Shown: one piece after another, positions 45,101-55,400 of the stretch
How positions within the stretch are numbered: position 1 is the first letter of the stretch
How the letters are laid out: every line of letters begins with the position of its first letter
NCBI GenBank assembly: GCA_039566865.1
Contig: CM076960.1
Coordinates: 620,001 to 684,000 of the forward strand
Length of the DNA: 64,000 bases
Origin: Aurelia coerulea
Taxonomy: Eukaryota; Cnidaria; Scyphozoa; Semaeostomeae; Ulmaridae
Direction: 5' to 3'
Position numbers and translations under genes: made by a program
The notes under the pieces: generated by a model
What the model was told of the DNA's origin: nothing
The model's input: only the letters and a program-made list of their open reading frames with translations
Database searches by the model: none

Positions 45101-48100
45101 TTGATTGATTGATTGATTGTTCATTTCTCTTTCTTTTATTTCTTTTAGATCACAAACGAATTAAAAATGGCGAAGAACAATTACGAAGCTTTGAATTCAC
45201 AACTTCTTGAAGAATTGCCTCACCTTTCAAACAAATGCATCAACTTTTTTCATTCCTGTTTAAAGAATCTTGTGAAAGCGAGGCTGACATATATCTCTGC
45301 AATAACAGATGAATTGAAACTAACTTTACAGGTAAAGAATCTCTTTCACCTTCTTTTGATTAAAATTACTATGATAGTTTCCTTGCGGTTTTGTGATATT
45401 GTGTCAAAATATGGTACCGGGTGTCCCAAAAAAATATATACGGATTTGGTTGATTCAGTTTCTTAATTTTTCATTAATTTCTGTTCTTAATTTTGATGTG
45501 CTTCAGGAACTTGCTTAGGCAAAAAGTCCAAAGCTCTGGTTTGCAGGTTGACGCAAATTTAAGCTTTCTAGCTTGATATTTCTGCTCTCAAAGCACCAAT
45601 ACCTACAAACGAGGTATCTATGTTCAAGTTAACTATCAAGGAACATTTTGAGAGTAATTAGCCATTGATTAAAGCTAAATTCTCATCGCTGGAGTTAACC
45701 AAATCTGTATACTCTTTTGGGACACCCGGTGGCCACTAAATCAAAGATTTCGCTCTATCGCTGCTGGATAGAAGTTATGCCATGAGAAAGTGGAAATAGT
45801 TTTACCTTTGTTGCAGTAACAGAAGTAAACAATCTCCGTGCATTCCTTATAAAAAGTATTTTATCAATTTTAAAGGGACATGATAACACTTTGTTTTAAA
45901 CTTCAGAACCTGATTGTTATCAAGGTTTTTTTTTACAGTTTCTACTCTTTGCCTCTTGTAAGTTTGGTCTTTCTTATTTTATAAACTTTAAAGGGTCTGT
46001 TTCATCCAGCATGCCTTGCATGGGCCGTCTCTTGGTGGGCCTTTGTTGTCACCATTTTCATGAAAGCTTATGGCCGAGAAGTGGAGAAACGTCCCGGGAA
46101 CGGCAATTTCGAGATTAAACATTTGTAATACCAAACAGAAACGAAGGAATGCTTAAATCGATAAGTTTGACTAATTTTCTCTTAAGGGATTGAAGAAGAA
46201 ATAGATGTTGATTTCATCTTGTCTGTACCCAGATATCTCGTAATTTTTCCCTGGCATTTTCCTCGCTGGTTGAGCGTTTCTTGTAACTTGTCGAATCATT
46301 GATAATTTATAAAAAAAACTTTTGTTCCCTCCTATTTTCTCTAAATTTCTTGCTTTTCCCTCATAGTTCCATCTGATTGAAAAACGCAGTTCCGCAGAAA
46401 TCATGCAGAAAAACGCAGAATGTTTGGTAGTTGCAGCTGAAAAGATTTCCCAGTTGATATTTTATCCTGAAAAAGTTGTGGCAGGAATGGATGGACCAAT
46501 GAAACCAGAAGCGATGAATTTATCCAGAGAAACATTCTCGGTGAGACCTTAACTATTAGACTTATCACGATGAGTCCCTTGTATCCCTGCGGTATATCTT
46601 GCTCAACAGGGACTCATAATGAAACTGTGAAAAAGCTGTCCCTGTAATATGCATTCATCAATCGAATTGTAATGGAATCACGGTCTCGAATCTCGAATCG
46701 TGGCCTCTAATCTCGAATCTCGTCCGAATGTTATCAGTTGTTCAATCGAATCGAAAATTCCATCATGGTTGCCATCACCATAGCAATTCACAAATCTCCC
46801 AATCTGATTGGTACTCTAGGAAGACGAGAGTTTGGACCTAAATAGGGTCAAGTTTTTCAAAGTAATATTATGAGTCTCTGTTGACCGAAGGGCCATCACC
46901 AAATCAAAGAGCAGAGGGAAATAAGAAACTCCAGCTTATAAGTCTACTTAACTTTGTTGAGGATACGAATCATCAAAGTTCAAAGCAAACGGTTGTCTCC
47001 TGAAAAAGAAACCTGTGATCATGCGCAGAAGGCACGTTTGGTTTTGCGGAAAGAATGTGGGCGGATAATCCAGCCACATTCCAAAGAAGAAATTATTTGA
47101 AATGTTTTACTTCTTCTAATTATCTACTGAGACATTCTTTAAGCTGAAGCCTTTTGCTAGATGTAGTTAGCAGGATGTGTTCTTTCCCCTAAATTGGAAG
47201 CAATATTCTCTTCGGTATTTAACAACCAGTAGGGGTGACGATAGAAATTTCAGTTAAATAGTCAGAATTAGATGACATAGAAGAGCCAATATGGTTGTAT
47301 TTTCAAATTATTCATCTTGAATTTAGAAGTTCTGAAATCAGTCAAATTATCAATTTTTGTTTGAGTGAGCAGTGTTCAGTTGAGATGATCTCAAACTAAC
47401 TCATACTATTTTTCATCAATTTAGAACTTCTACGTGGACATGTTTCTTGAACCAAACGAAGGAGATCCTACATCACCCATCAAACCAACTCCAGATAATC
47501 GAAACGAGACACCTCCACCTGTTAGTAGAAACGAGGCTGACCAAACTGACAGTAGCAAACCGATTCCATTGCCAAGAAGACGAAGCCTGCGAAGGAGCTC
47601 TAGTTCTCAAAGCCCTGTGAGCCCAACTAAGTTACCTGGGTTTCTTGCTGAGAGAAATGCCAAGGTAAGTTTATACCTTCTGTTGTTAAGAATTGTAGAA
47701 AATTTCGTGACCAAGTAAGAGGCACTCTCCTACAGTGCACATGAGACTGCAATCAGTCTGATGTCTACTGATGTCTACTTTTTGTAATCGACATCGTTTT
47801 TGATTTTGTGAATTTTGAGAATGTGAAAAGTTTAGCGTTTTGAGTTTCACTGTCCCTTTTTTATCAAATCTGTGCACTTGATATTTCTTGGTTTGAAAGA
47901 AGTTATCGATTTTATTGAAAAAGAATTTCTGCTGCATTATTGGCTCATTTTTCAAAAACCATTGACGTTGGCTGAGAGTGTCTCCCGCCTTTGTCATAAT
48001 CTCAGTTTTCCATGTCAAGTTGGTGTCCAAATCAATTATTTAGCCTCACTCCAAGCTCATTTTATAGCTTCGAATTAGCGACAGTTGTACCTTTGTTCGA

Positions 48101-48964
48101 ATCTTATCGAATAACTGTGTTGCAACTTGTGTCAGATGAAAATACTCAGCATATAATCGTTTTCGTGTACTTGATTGGAGCTTCTTAAGCTCTGAATCTC
48201 TTTCAGATTTTGAATTTTTAGACGGTGAAATTTTGTGAATTTTTCGTAAACATTGAATTTAACGACAATGGGTCTTTTCGTAGGAGTCCAGAATCGAAAG
48301 ACTGCCATCTACAGAGGAACACATGACGGGAGATCTTTACCTTGTGGAGCACACTTTTGAAAAAGAGGACGTTGCGGAGATTTCTGTGGAAGAAGGAGCA
48401 ATAGTTAACGTCATTAGAAAACATGATAAGGAGGGTAATTCAGAATGGTGGCTTATTGAGACGTCATCAGGAAGAGGTTATATTCCATCTGCCTATTTGA
48501 GTCCATGTGAAGTAAATCAGGGGAACAAAGAGAGACTGCATGCGAAGGAGGGAGCAGTGTTCAGTATTAGCAACCCGAAGGATGAAAATGTGCACAATGG
48601 CAGTTCAAATTCGAAGATGGAAATTGAAACAAACTTCGAAAATGGAAATCATGCCATGGCTAAGCCACGTGATATGACCATAAAAAGGCAGCAATCCTCA
48701 GATACCCCTCCTTTACCTCAATCGCCAAATAAGGACAATAAAAGCCCATTAAAGGAGAAAGACAAAGTCATGGTTTACAGAGCCTTGTATGACTTTGAGG
48801 CAACGGAGGATGAAGAAATTTCGATCACTGAAGGAGCATTGGTCCGGATTTTAAAGATGGGTGATGATAATGGAAACATGGAATGGTCGTGTATTGAACT
48901 GCAAGGTAACATTGGTTACGTACCGACTAATTATTTGGAGAACATTGATGGTCTTAGGTCTTGA
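25040..48964 (+). CDS. DNMBP: Dynamin-binding protein (Tuba) orthologue, complete, 21 coding exons
   Basis: Tuba is a Cdc42-directed RhoGEF that links dynamin and actin regulators at membranes and cell junctions. Exons: 25040-27112, 27413-27461, 28312-28394, 28984-29025, 30770-30869, 33015-33097, 33951-34089, 35046-35221, 36295-36415, 36762-36853, 37287-37342, 38229-38322, 39394-39499, 40071-40195, 42083-42187, 43604-43735, 44295-44456, 45149-45331, 46367-46540, 47425-47664, 48284-48964. All junctions are GT-AG and phase-compatible. The sum is 5016 nt, or 1671 residues plus TGA, against 1577 in human. The order SH3x4, proline-rich, coiled coil, DH, BAR, SH3x2, with BAR where most RhoGEFs have PH, is diagnostic. 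The ATG at 25040 lies just after a possible acceptor (TTAGGCAG), so a 5' UTR intron is possible. Introns carry many MITEs. Confidence 0.95.
29068..29100. repeat. GATT tetranucleotide microsatellite
   Basis: About eight GATT units in DNMBP intron 4. Longer arrays of the same unit are in introns 8 and 17. Confidence 0.95.
29200..29345. repeat. Dispersed repeat (unoccupied target of the 58584 hAT element)
   Basis: In minus orientation it contains GGTTCGATTGAGTGGCGTTA and then ACATTCGAAAATTCTT. The same repeat occurs near 51580-51740, interrupted at 58480-59650, and in a diverged form at 9640-9790. AACGCCACTCAATCGAACC and a variant occur twice here. Confidence 0.8.
29673..29792. mobile_element. 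120-bp foldback, TAGCCTGCGTGCAGAC ends, 9-bp target duplication
   Basis: The arm TAGCCTGCGTGCAGACTTTA, continuing through CTTTCCACTGCGAAGGAGAG, is repeated exactly as its reverse complement, so about 41 bp pair around a short centre. Perfect 9-bp flanks CGGGCAGGG lie at 29664-29672 and 29793-29801. It lies in DNMBP intron 4. Confidence 0.95.
30934..31348. mobile_element. MITE, TA-CAGTAAAAACC family, copy 2
   Basis: A 415-bp element starting CAGTAAAAACCC and ending GGGTTTTTACTG, with TA on both sides (30932-30933, 31349-31350). It shares the AGGAACCT/AGGTTCTTA subterminal repeats of the copy at 752-1232. It lies in DNMBP intron 5. Confidence 0.87.
31498..31902. repeat. Direct duplication of about 147 bp
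   Basis: Bases 31498-31643 and 31755-31902 are about 90% alike by eye, sharing AAACATACAGTTTTACGAGTC and AACCTCCGGAATTTGATATA. They are separated by G-rich text built on TTA(T/A)(T/A)AGAGAGGGGG. It lies in DNMBP intron 5. Confidence 0.85.
31906..32982. mobile_element. TA-flanked element, CCGGGTGAGTCA ends, with internal duplication
   Basis: It starts TA-CCGGGTGAGTCA and ends TGACTAACCCGG-TA. Inside, about 31935-32390 is repeated at about 32400-32870, sharing ATTTGAAAGGCTACTGCTCA and AGGGGGATTCCATTCTCCCA. The second half also matches 7640-8050 in RBPJ intron 3. Confidence 0.8.
34480..35015. repeat. Tandem repeat of about 100 bp, five units, in DNMBP intron 7
   Basis: The phrase TACTTTTTATTCCA recurs at about 34580, 34680, 34775, 34875 and 34975. 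Units also share ACATCTAAATTAGCC and TGATAGATTAACAT. The unit resembles the right-hand part of the MITE at 61956-62410, so it may have grown from one end of such an element. The array ends about 30 bases before the exon 8 acceptor. Confidence 0.9.
36077..36118. repeat. GATT tetranucleotide microsatellite
   Basis: About ten GATT units in DNMBP intron 8. Confidence 0.95.
37486..38112. mobile_element. TA-flanked MITE, TCGGGTGAACCAGAAAAAG ends
   Basis: A 627-bp element. TA-TCGGGTGAACCAGAAAAAG at the left pairs with CTTTTTTCTGGCTCACCCGG-TA at the right, apart from one or two mismatches. It lies in DNMBP intron 11. Confidence 0.85.
40071..40195 (+). CDS. DNMBP: DNMBP exon 14: conserved DH-BAR linker
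   Basis: Encodes a basic segment (LNWHSVRKKSSRINQKITQF) that aligns by eye with the human DNMBP linker containing IHSIIKKSNRV and LTGF. It lies between DH and BAR, where a PH domain would sit in most DH proteins. Acceptor TTCTTACAG, donor GTATCT. Confidence 0.93.
40434..41051. mobile_element. 618-bp foldback element, AACAAGGACAG ends, 9-bp target duplication
   Basis: Nearly all of the element is two reverse-complementary arms meeting near 40730. The ends AACAAGGACAG and CTGTCCTTGTT are flanked by perfect 9-bp copies of GTGTCTGAG (40425-40433 and 41052-41060). The family is shared with 5657-6275. No coding capacity. It lies in DNMBP intron 14. Confidence 0.93.
41083..41690. mobile_element. 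TA-flanked MITE, CCGGGTGCGCCAAAATA family, copy 2
   Basis: A 608-bp element from TA-TCGGGTGCGCCAAAATAG to TAGTTTGGCGCACCCGG-TA. It is related to 20746-21555 through long subterminal blocks such as AATCTAATTCAGGCTTTCTG. It starts 22 bases after the target duplication of the 40434 foldback. Confidence 0.92.
42340..43234. mobile_element. Inverted-repeat element, CAGGGTGCCCCAAAAAATTG ends
   Basis: The left end CAAGGTATCCCAAAAAATTG pairs with a right end whose reverse complement is CAGGGTGCCCCAAAAAATTG; pairing continues into TTC(A/G)ACGTTTGATT. The right flank is TA, the left is TG. The hAT-like MITE 42460-42613 is nested inside. Three units of about 28 bp with (T/C)AGGGACAGGGT lie at 43137-43200. 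Confidence 0.8.
42460..42613. mobile_element. hAT-like MITE, CAGTGGCGGACAC ends
   Basis: A 154-bp element with ends CAGTGGCGGACAC and GTGTCCGCCACTG. The flanks ACACTAGA (42452-42459) and ACACCAGA (42614-42621) agree at 7 of 8 positions. The ends match those of 58584-59579. Confidence 0.9.
45047..45120. repeat. GATT-type microsatellite with variants
   Basis: GATTGATT array with interspersed GAAT, GACT and GAGT units, ending about 28 bases before the DNMBP exon 18 acceptor. Confidence 0.93.
45417..45729. mobile_element. MITE, CCGGGTGTCCCAAAA ends
   Basis: A 313-bp element. The left end CCGGGTGTCCCAAAAAAATA pairs with the right end TTTTGGGACACCCGG. Subterminal ACGGATTTGGTT and AACCAAATCTGTATA also pair. 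The left flank is TA and the right flank is TG. It lies in DNMBP intron 18. Confidence 0.88.
47425..47664 (+). CDS. DNMBP: DNMBP exon 20: serine/proline/arginine linker
   Basis: Eighty codons. After a short helix-like start it carries TPPPVSRNE and a basic PLPRRRSLRRSSSSQSP stretch, a plausible SH3-ligand and phosphorylation region. Phase 0 at both ends. Confidence 0.9.
48284..48964 (+). CDS. DNMBP: DNMBP exon 21: two C-terminal SH3 domains and stop
   Basis: Encodes 226 residues and TGA at 48962-48964. SH3-5 runs from DLYLVEHTFEK to GYIPSAYLS. SH3-6 runs from VMVYRALYDFEA to GYVPTNYLENI, four codons before the stop. Both have long RT/n-Src insertions with EGNSEWW or NGNMEWS, as in the human C-terminal pair, whose last domain binds actin regulators such as N-WASP. 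I do not see a convincing AATAAA close downstream. Confidence 0.95.
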   Translation, partial: ESRIERLPSTEEHMTGDLYLVEHTFEKEDVAEISVEEGAIVNVIRKHDKEGNSEWWLIETSSGRGYIPSAYLSPCEVNQGNKERLHAKEGAVFSISNPKDENVHNGSSNSKMEIETNFENGNHAMAKPRDMTIKRQQSSDTPPLPQSPNKDNKSPLKEKDKVMVYRALYDFEATEDEEISITEGALVRILKMGDDNGNMEWSCIELQGNIGYVPTNYLENIDGLRS

Positions 48965-49041
48965 TTTGTAGCATTGTAGATTTTATAAAAAGACGTTTCT
49001 TCACCTTTTCCTTTGCCCTTGCTTAAGGAGAAATGCCGCTG

Positions 49042-49723
49042 CAGGGTGTGCTAAAAACTGTACCCCATTTGTGTGGCAGCTCTGCTTCGGACAAGTGCTA
49101 CGCTGTATTGTCACGTTCTTGATACAGTTATATCCAATCGGTCAAGTGGTTGGCACAGGAAAGGCAAACAATTAGTTCTTTCTTTGTTCTCCAAAAATGT
49201 CAAAATCGCGTCAATTTTGAAAAAAGGCTTCCAGCGTCGTATTTGCATTTCTTCTACATTTGAAAATGGCTCATTGTTATTGTGTTTAGAGAAAACAATA
49301 CCCTTTTAAACTGTAGACAAAGTTTCAACGCATCAATAGAGTCCAGTCTTGCAGTATTTACGTGATGTTGTATGTCTCGTTCAATTCCTACCCTGACCAT
49401 CCCCCCCCCCGGGCAGCCCGTGGGTCATTACAAATTCCTTGCTGAAATGCCCGGGGGCCGGGAATATTTTTTGTGCAAATGCCCGGGGGTGTCCCAACAT
49501 TATTGGCAGTATTGGAGAACACAGACAGTGCTGTTTTGAAGCAATCACCTTTGTGACTTTCCTGTGCCATAAATCACCAACCACTTGTCCGATTGGCTAA
49601 AGCAAGGTCTCATACTTCAAGTTGAAGCCTGTCCTATACAACTGTATCAAAAACAGAACAATAGAACGTATAGCTCCTCCGCAGTAGCTCCACAAATGGG
49701 GCGTAATCGTTTGGGACACCCTG
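49042..49723. mobile_element. Inverted-repeat element, CAGGGTGTGCTAAAA ends
   Basis: A 682-bp element. The left CAGGGTGTGCTAAAA...CCCCATTTGTG pairs with the right CACAAATGGGG...TTGGGACACCCTG. A G/C-rich inverted segment (CCCCCCGGGCAGCCCG to GCCCGGGGG) at about 49400-49495 seems nested inside. It begins 78 bases after the DNMBP stop codon, so it may be part of the 3' UTR. Confidence 0.8.
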
Positions 49724-50598
49724 TATGTATCAGCTCTATTTTGATCCCCATACCTGGCTATGAATCTTCGATTTTCCAGAAAATTGAAAGGCGTTTCACA
49801 TTTTCAAATTTGGATAGTTTCAGACAAATCTTAAGCTTTCGAAGTGATGCGGTCATACCGAACAGCAACGTTTTATTATCGCTTCTATAATGTGAAACTG
49901 ATCATGTAAAATCAACTCATTATGGCAAACTGCTGATGTTATTTGGTCTTGATTGGTAGTTCCATAGAGTGCATGAAAGGACTATTTCTTTCCTTTGCTC
50001 CCTCTTAAAATTGCATGTTGATTTCGTAAAATATGGGGTAAAAAGACTAAAAAGCTATTATTTATATCCTTGTCATTGGACTTTCTGAATAAGCCCCCTC
50101 TCTTTTAAAACCCCTCTTGAGTCTCCCAACTTAAACGGTATCTCGTTCATTTTAAAACGCAAATAACAGTTGTACATTAATGTTGTAGTCTATTCAAAAA
50201 CCTGACTATGTGTCAAGTTTAATCTTCTGATTTTATTTTTATACGAGTTATTATTATCGTATTGTTAATTTCGTGTGAATTATAAATATGTAATTATGTT
50301 TAATTATGATACTACGATTAGAATTATATATATTTTCGTTTTAACCCTTTTTTATTTTCTGTTTTCATGAGGATAATTTAGTTTCCCATCCCTCTACCTT
50401 TTTTAATTATACTCTTGGAAATATTCAGATTAATGTGTAATAATGATTTTAGAAAAGTTGAAAGAAAACGTGCAAATGAAGGATTTTGCTAATTATGATA
50501 ATCATTCAAAAGAATGATACTCTGGAAACCTTTGGAAACGTTCCCTATTTGAAGTAACATTTAGACGAGGGGAAATGGGGAATCTCTCTCCAAAAGGT

Positions 50599-50997
50599 GT
50601 GTATGTTTTTTTGTAAGAAACTGGTAGTACTACGATGACCTAAAATTTAAGAAGCTCTAGTACTACGTTCAAGAACAATTAAGAAACTCTGAAGTTTTTT
50701 GTTTCTAGAATAAGAGGCGGTAGATTATGTTTCGTGTGGCATTTTGTAACTTTTGACTGTAAACAGTGGTAAGTTTTTGCCTTAATGTGCATGGCTTATT
50801 CGTGCTGACAATACCGATGCAAAATGCAAGCCCTTTGTCGATAACAAGGCTCAACTTCGAACCATAACGCTATGTTAGACCTCCAAAAAATAAGAAACTA
50901 ATTAAGAAACTTTTACCACCAAAACGCCGAAATTTTCATGCGAAATTAAGAAACTTTTAGTTTTAAGTGCTGATCCAAGTTTCTTATAAAAAACGTG
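50599..50997. mobile_element. TA-type MITE, CACGTTTTTTATAAGAAAC family
   Basis: The left end GTATGTTTTTTTGTAAGAAAC pairs with the right GTTTCTTATAAAAAACGTG. The right flank is TA; the left end is less well preserved. It shares its ends with 51867-52276 and 57416-57801. Confidence 0.75.
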
Positions 50998-51579
50998 TAC
51001 GATATCTTCTCGATACAAATCGATATCCGCAGGTTTTTGTCTTATTTTTTGCTTGCGAAAAGGCTGGCTTGCGATTTTACTTGCTTGCAATTTTCCTTAG
51101 GTCATTAATATCATATCCTTTGCTCGACAAGTGAAAGAAATTTTATAAATACCGTCAGGAGATTTTAATGCTATTTCTCGGTTTACGATTGGTTTAATTT
51201 GAAGATAGGTGTTGTAATCGACTTTATTGTTTATTCGCGAAATCGTTTATTTTTGTGGACAGTTTTTCAGTTTCATTCCTTAAAAGATTTTATGATAGCA
51301 AGATTTGTTTGAGAAGATGCTTCGAGAATGCAAAATTTCATGTATCTTTGCTTATGTTCTCCAAAGCAAATTTTACAACCTGGTTTAAGCATTGTTGACA
51401 TTCAAGACAGGGCTGAATTTTAAGATTTCGCATGCATTTGCGCATCATAGATTCTGCAAGTTTTACCCTGGGTACCAGACTCTCTAACATTTATGTTTTG
51501 CAAGTTTAGGCTCAAAGAGCCGATGAAGAATGACCAACAATTTTGCCAAAACTCTGCACCAAAAGAGCTTTTAGCCATT

Positions 51580-51740
51580 CTACGAAAGAGCCTGGATCGA
51601 GCGATATTTTTATCATTTTAATGCGTGAGGTTCGATCGAGTGGGGTAAGACCTTCTATCACTATTGTGCACATTCAAAAATTCTAAAAAATATATCAAGA
51701 TATCGTTCGATTCAGATTCTTTTTCAGGATAGCTGAAAGG
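51580..51740. repeat. Dispersed repeat, unoccupied copy
   Basis: Contains GGTTCGATCGAGTGGGGTAA, then ACCTTCTATCACTATTGTGCA and ACATTCAAAAATTCT. This corresponds to the two sides of the hAT insertion at 58584-59579 with the element absent. Confidence 0.8.
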
Positions 51741-51866
51741 TCTTTTTGAGATTATTCTTCCAAAAATGCATGCATGTTTGTTGTGAAAGTCTGTTACCAC
51801 TTTGTACCTGGTCTCTGGCTGCTTTTGCCGGCAGTAAAAACGGGAGTAAATCTCCTACAAGCTATA

Positions 51867-52276
51867 CACGTATTTTTTTATAAGAAACTAAGAATTTCGC
51901 CCCAGTACTGGAAGTTTCTTAAAGTTATCATATTTTGAGCACTCGGAGTTTCTTACAAGTTTCTTAAAAGTTCCAAAACAATCTTCATACTTGGTACCTG
52001 TGCCGACTACCTGTGCCTGTGCTGTACCTGTGCCCCTTGAACGTTTCTAAACAAAGTTTTTCAAGCCATATTCCAATGTTTAGACTTTACTCAAGTACCT
52101 TCTGAGTAATATGAAACAGGATACAAGTGAAAATAAAGTAAAATTATGCTAAAGGATTCCTTTTGTCAAAATAAACAGTTTCTTAACTTATATTTTCCCA
52201 GTACTGGAGTTTCTTAATTTTTTGGCGATCTGAGAGTTGAGTTTCTTATGGGCAATTTCTTATGAAAAAATACGTG
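51867..52276. mobile_element. TA-flanked MITE, CACGTATTTTTTTATAAGAAACT family
   Basis: A 410-bp element with ends CACGTATTTTTTTATAAG and TTATGAAAAAATACGTG, flanked by TA at 51865-51866 and 52277-52278. It carries several subterminal AAGTTTCTTA or GAGTTTCTTA motifs. Confidence 0.88.
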
Positions 52277-52453
52277 TAACTTATAGCAGAATCTTTATTG
52301 TTGTCCATTCTTCGATACTTTCAAGGATAATTCCAAGTTCTCTCCGAATCTGGTATTTCAAAGAAAATTGCTGGTCTTTTCCGTCATTAATGATATAAAG
52401 TGAAGGCTTCGTTTTGCAAGGTACGAAATGGCCTAAATTGCTGGCAGTTGGAA

Positions 52454-55400
52454 CAGCCGATCGGCGTTTGTTGTGTCGTCTTTGACGTCATCCATTATAC
52501 TGAGAGCTACTGATAAACAAAATTCCCTTGTGATCTGTAGACGTGTGAAAACTCTATTCAAATTTAGAACCGACTGCATTATTTCAAAGTACTATTTACT
52601 GTTCAAAATTGAATAGCGATTGTTTCACTGGTTGCACAGTTGAGGGAATGTTTTGCCCCCTCTTGAGCTGAAATCCCCACCAAATGATGCGAATTTTATG
52701 TCAATCGATGCAGAATTTTGTCTTCTTTCGACTCATATTTTTTCTAGATTTTTATCTGGGATATTTCGGGAATTATCGAGTAAACTTTGAAATCGAAATC
52801 GAAGAACCGACTGGATTGTTTCTAAGTACTATTTACTGTTCAAAATTGAATAGTGATTGTTTCACAGTTGAGGGAATGTTTTGCCCCCTCTTGAGCTGAA
52901 AACCCCACCAAATGATGCGAATTTTATGTCAATCGATGCAGAATTTTGTCCTCTTTCGACTCATATTTTTTCCAGATTTTTATCTGCAAAAGTTCAGGAA
53001 TTATCGAGTAAACTTTGAAATCGAAGTCGCGGAAAGGCCGCTTTACACAATGGTTCCACGCTAATTGGTCTCGAAAAGACAAAGGAAATCCAGTTTTTCG
53101 AAGTTAACTCTCCGAATATTCATCCTAAAAATCTGAAACTAGTTTGAGAAGATCGGCCATCTAATTCTGCGTTGTTTGATGTATAAATCGCATGGTTTTT
53201 GTCAAAAATGAAGGAGTAAATGCGAGTTTTCTGTGAACCGTGAAATGAGCCGAGAACAAAAGAATCCTAAAAAATTCTCAACCAAAAAGCATCACAGCGC
53301 CCTAGGGGACCTCTGCGGTGGTGCTACCTTAGCACTACAAGAAACAGACCGGTCTTGTGGCTAATTTTATGCATTTTCCATCGCGTTTAGAGGCTAAAGG
53401 AAAGCCCTTTACGTCGCAGATCTCAAACATTACTGCAGGCTTCCTTACAAGGTATTCTGGAAGAAATATTGATTGAAAACGAGCACCAAATTATTTTCAA
53501 GATTGCTTTGAAAGCGAAACCATGATGAAGTATACTCAAAACTTTTCATCTGACACTGATCAGAGTCTGAGATAGGTTTTGGGTATGTTTCATGATAACA
53601 TTTTGCTTTTCAAAGCAATCTTCAATTTTTGAAAACTTTCTGACCAAATAATCAATATTTTGCCGTTTTGGAGAAAGGGGAGAACGAAGGGATTTTTCTG
53701 AGCACTTTTAAAAACATTGAATTTTCTATATTCTTTGTTTTTAAATTTCAAACGAGTTTTAAAAGTGCTTAGAAAAATCCCTAACTACTTTTAAATGATA
53801 GAGAACGCTTTCAGCTTCCTAAAAATACCAAATTCAATTTTTTCCGTGCAATAATTGCGGAGATATTCACTGATTAAAGTTTAAGAAACTCGTTTAAAAA
53901 CATAAAATAAAGAAAATTCTATGTTTTTAAAAATTCCCAGAAAAATCCCTAATTAGTTTCAAACGATAGAGTACGCTTTCAGCTTCCTAAAAATACCAAA
54001 TTCAATTTTTTCCGTGCAATAATTGCGGAGATATTCACTGATTAAAGTTTAAGAAACTCGTTTAAAAACATAAAATAAAGAAAATTCTACGTTTTCAAAA
54101 GTTCCCAGAAAAATCCCTAATTAGTTTCAAACGATAGAGTACGCTTTCAGCTTCCTAAAAATACCAAATTCAATTTTTTCCGTGCAATAATTGCGGAGAT
54201 AATAATTGATTAAAGTTCTGGGATGGCCTAAGTGGCAGTCCTGCTCCCTATTCAAAGCGGCGCCTTTGATCTTTGAGGTATTGTGCTAAGACTTCTACGA
54301 ATAAATCCGAAACTATTAATTGTTTTTAAATCATTTTAATACCAAATTGTAGAGCTTAAAAAGCTGCATCTTTTGGTGCAAAAAGCGCTAAAATCGGAGC
54401 TATATTTTCGGAGAAATTCCCAAGTTTCTTAATTTCGTCACGCTTGAGTAATAATTGCATGTCAACAAACCCAAATAGGTCGATTTTTCTTGAGTGATTC
54501 TCAAAAGTTGGTAAAATTTGGGGCTTATTTTGGTTTGTTGACATGCAATTATTACTCAAGCGTGACGAAATTAAGAAACTTGGGAATTTCTCCCAAGCTG
54601 TAGCTCCGATTTTAGCGCTTTTTGCAGCAAAAGATGCAGCTTTTTAAGCTCTACATTTTGATATTAAAATGATTTAAAAACAAGTAATAGTTTCGGATTT
54701 ATTCAGGAAAGTTTCAACACAATACCTCGAAGATCAAAGGCACCGCTTTCAATAGGGAGCAGGACTGCCACTTAGGCCATCCCAGAACTTTAATCAATGA
54801 ATATCTCCGCAATTATTGCACGGAAAAAATTGAATTTGGTATTTTTAGGAAGCTGAAAGCGTACTCTATCGTTTGAAACTAATTAGGGATTTTTCTGGGA
54901 ATTTTCAAAAACAGAATTTTCTTTATTTTATGTTTTAAAACGAGTTTCTTAAACTTTAATCAGTGTATATCTCCGCAATTATTGCACGGAAAAATTAAAC
55001 TTTTACATCTTTAGAAAGCCCATAATATACTCTATCTTTTGATACCGAATTAAGTATTTTTCATTTTATTTTTTAAAACACATTTTTGTCAGATTTCAAA
55101 ATATTTTATCCAAACATAACGCGGTAGAAATTCTTTGAAACTCCTCGAGATTAATGTTAAATATAAATATGGTCTTTTTGTGACATTACTGAATTAATAG
55201 AAATTCATGGTTTACTTCGGAGGTTTTTATTTCGAGAAATTGTTTTTTCTCAAAGCTCCACAGAATTTTGAAGACCTTCGAAGGAAACTTGTTATCCTCG
55301 ATAAGAACGAAAACAAACGCCGAAAAAGCAGAAATTCACGTAAAAGCAAATTCAACAGGGAGATAGACAGATAGTGAGAGAAACGACATTTTTCAGCTGC

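Larger units (their letters stand above)
42083..46540 (+). other. DNMBP: DNMBP exons 15-19: BAR domain
   Basis: Residues about 1114-1365. Recognisable blocks are IEKLIKNFIRNLSLYLEYF, DPLDRLLQLFQSPSKLIEKR, KCLDYDRML and NNYEALNSQLLEELPHL. All have close counterparts in human DNMBP (for example NNYEALNAQLLDELPKF). BAR dimers sense or bend membranes, which would place the GEF at endocytic or junctional sites. Exons 15 to 19 are all phase 0. Confidence 0.94.
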
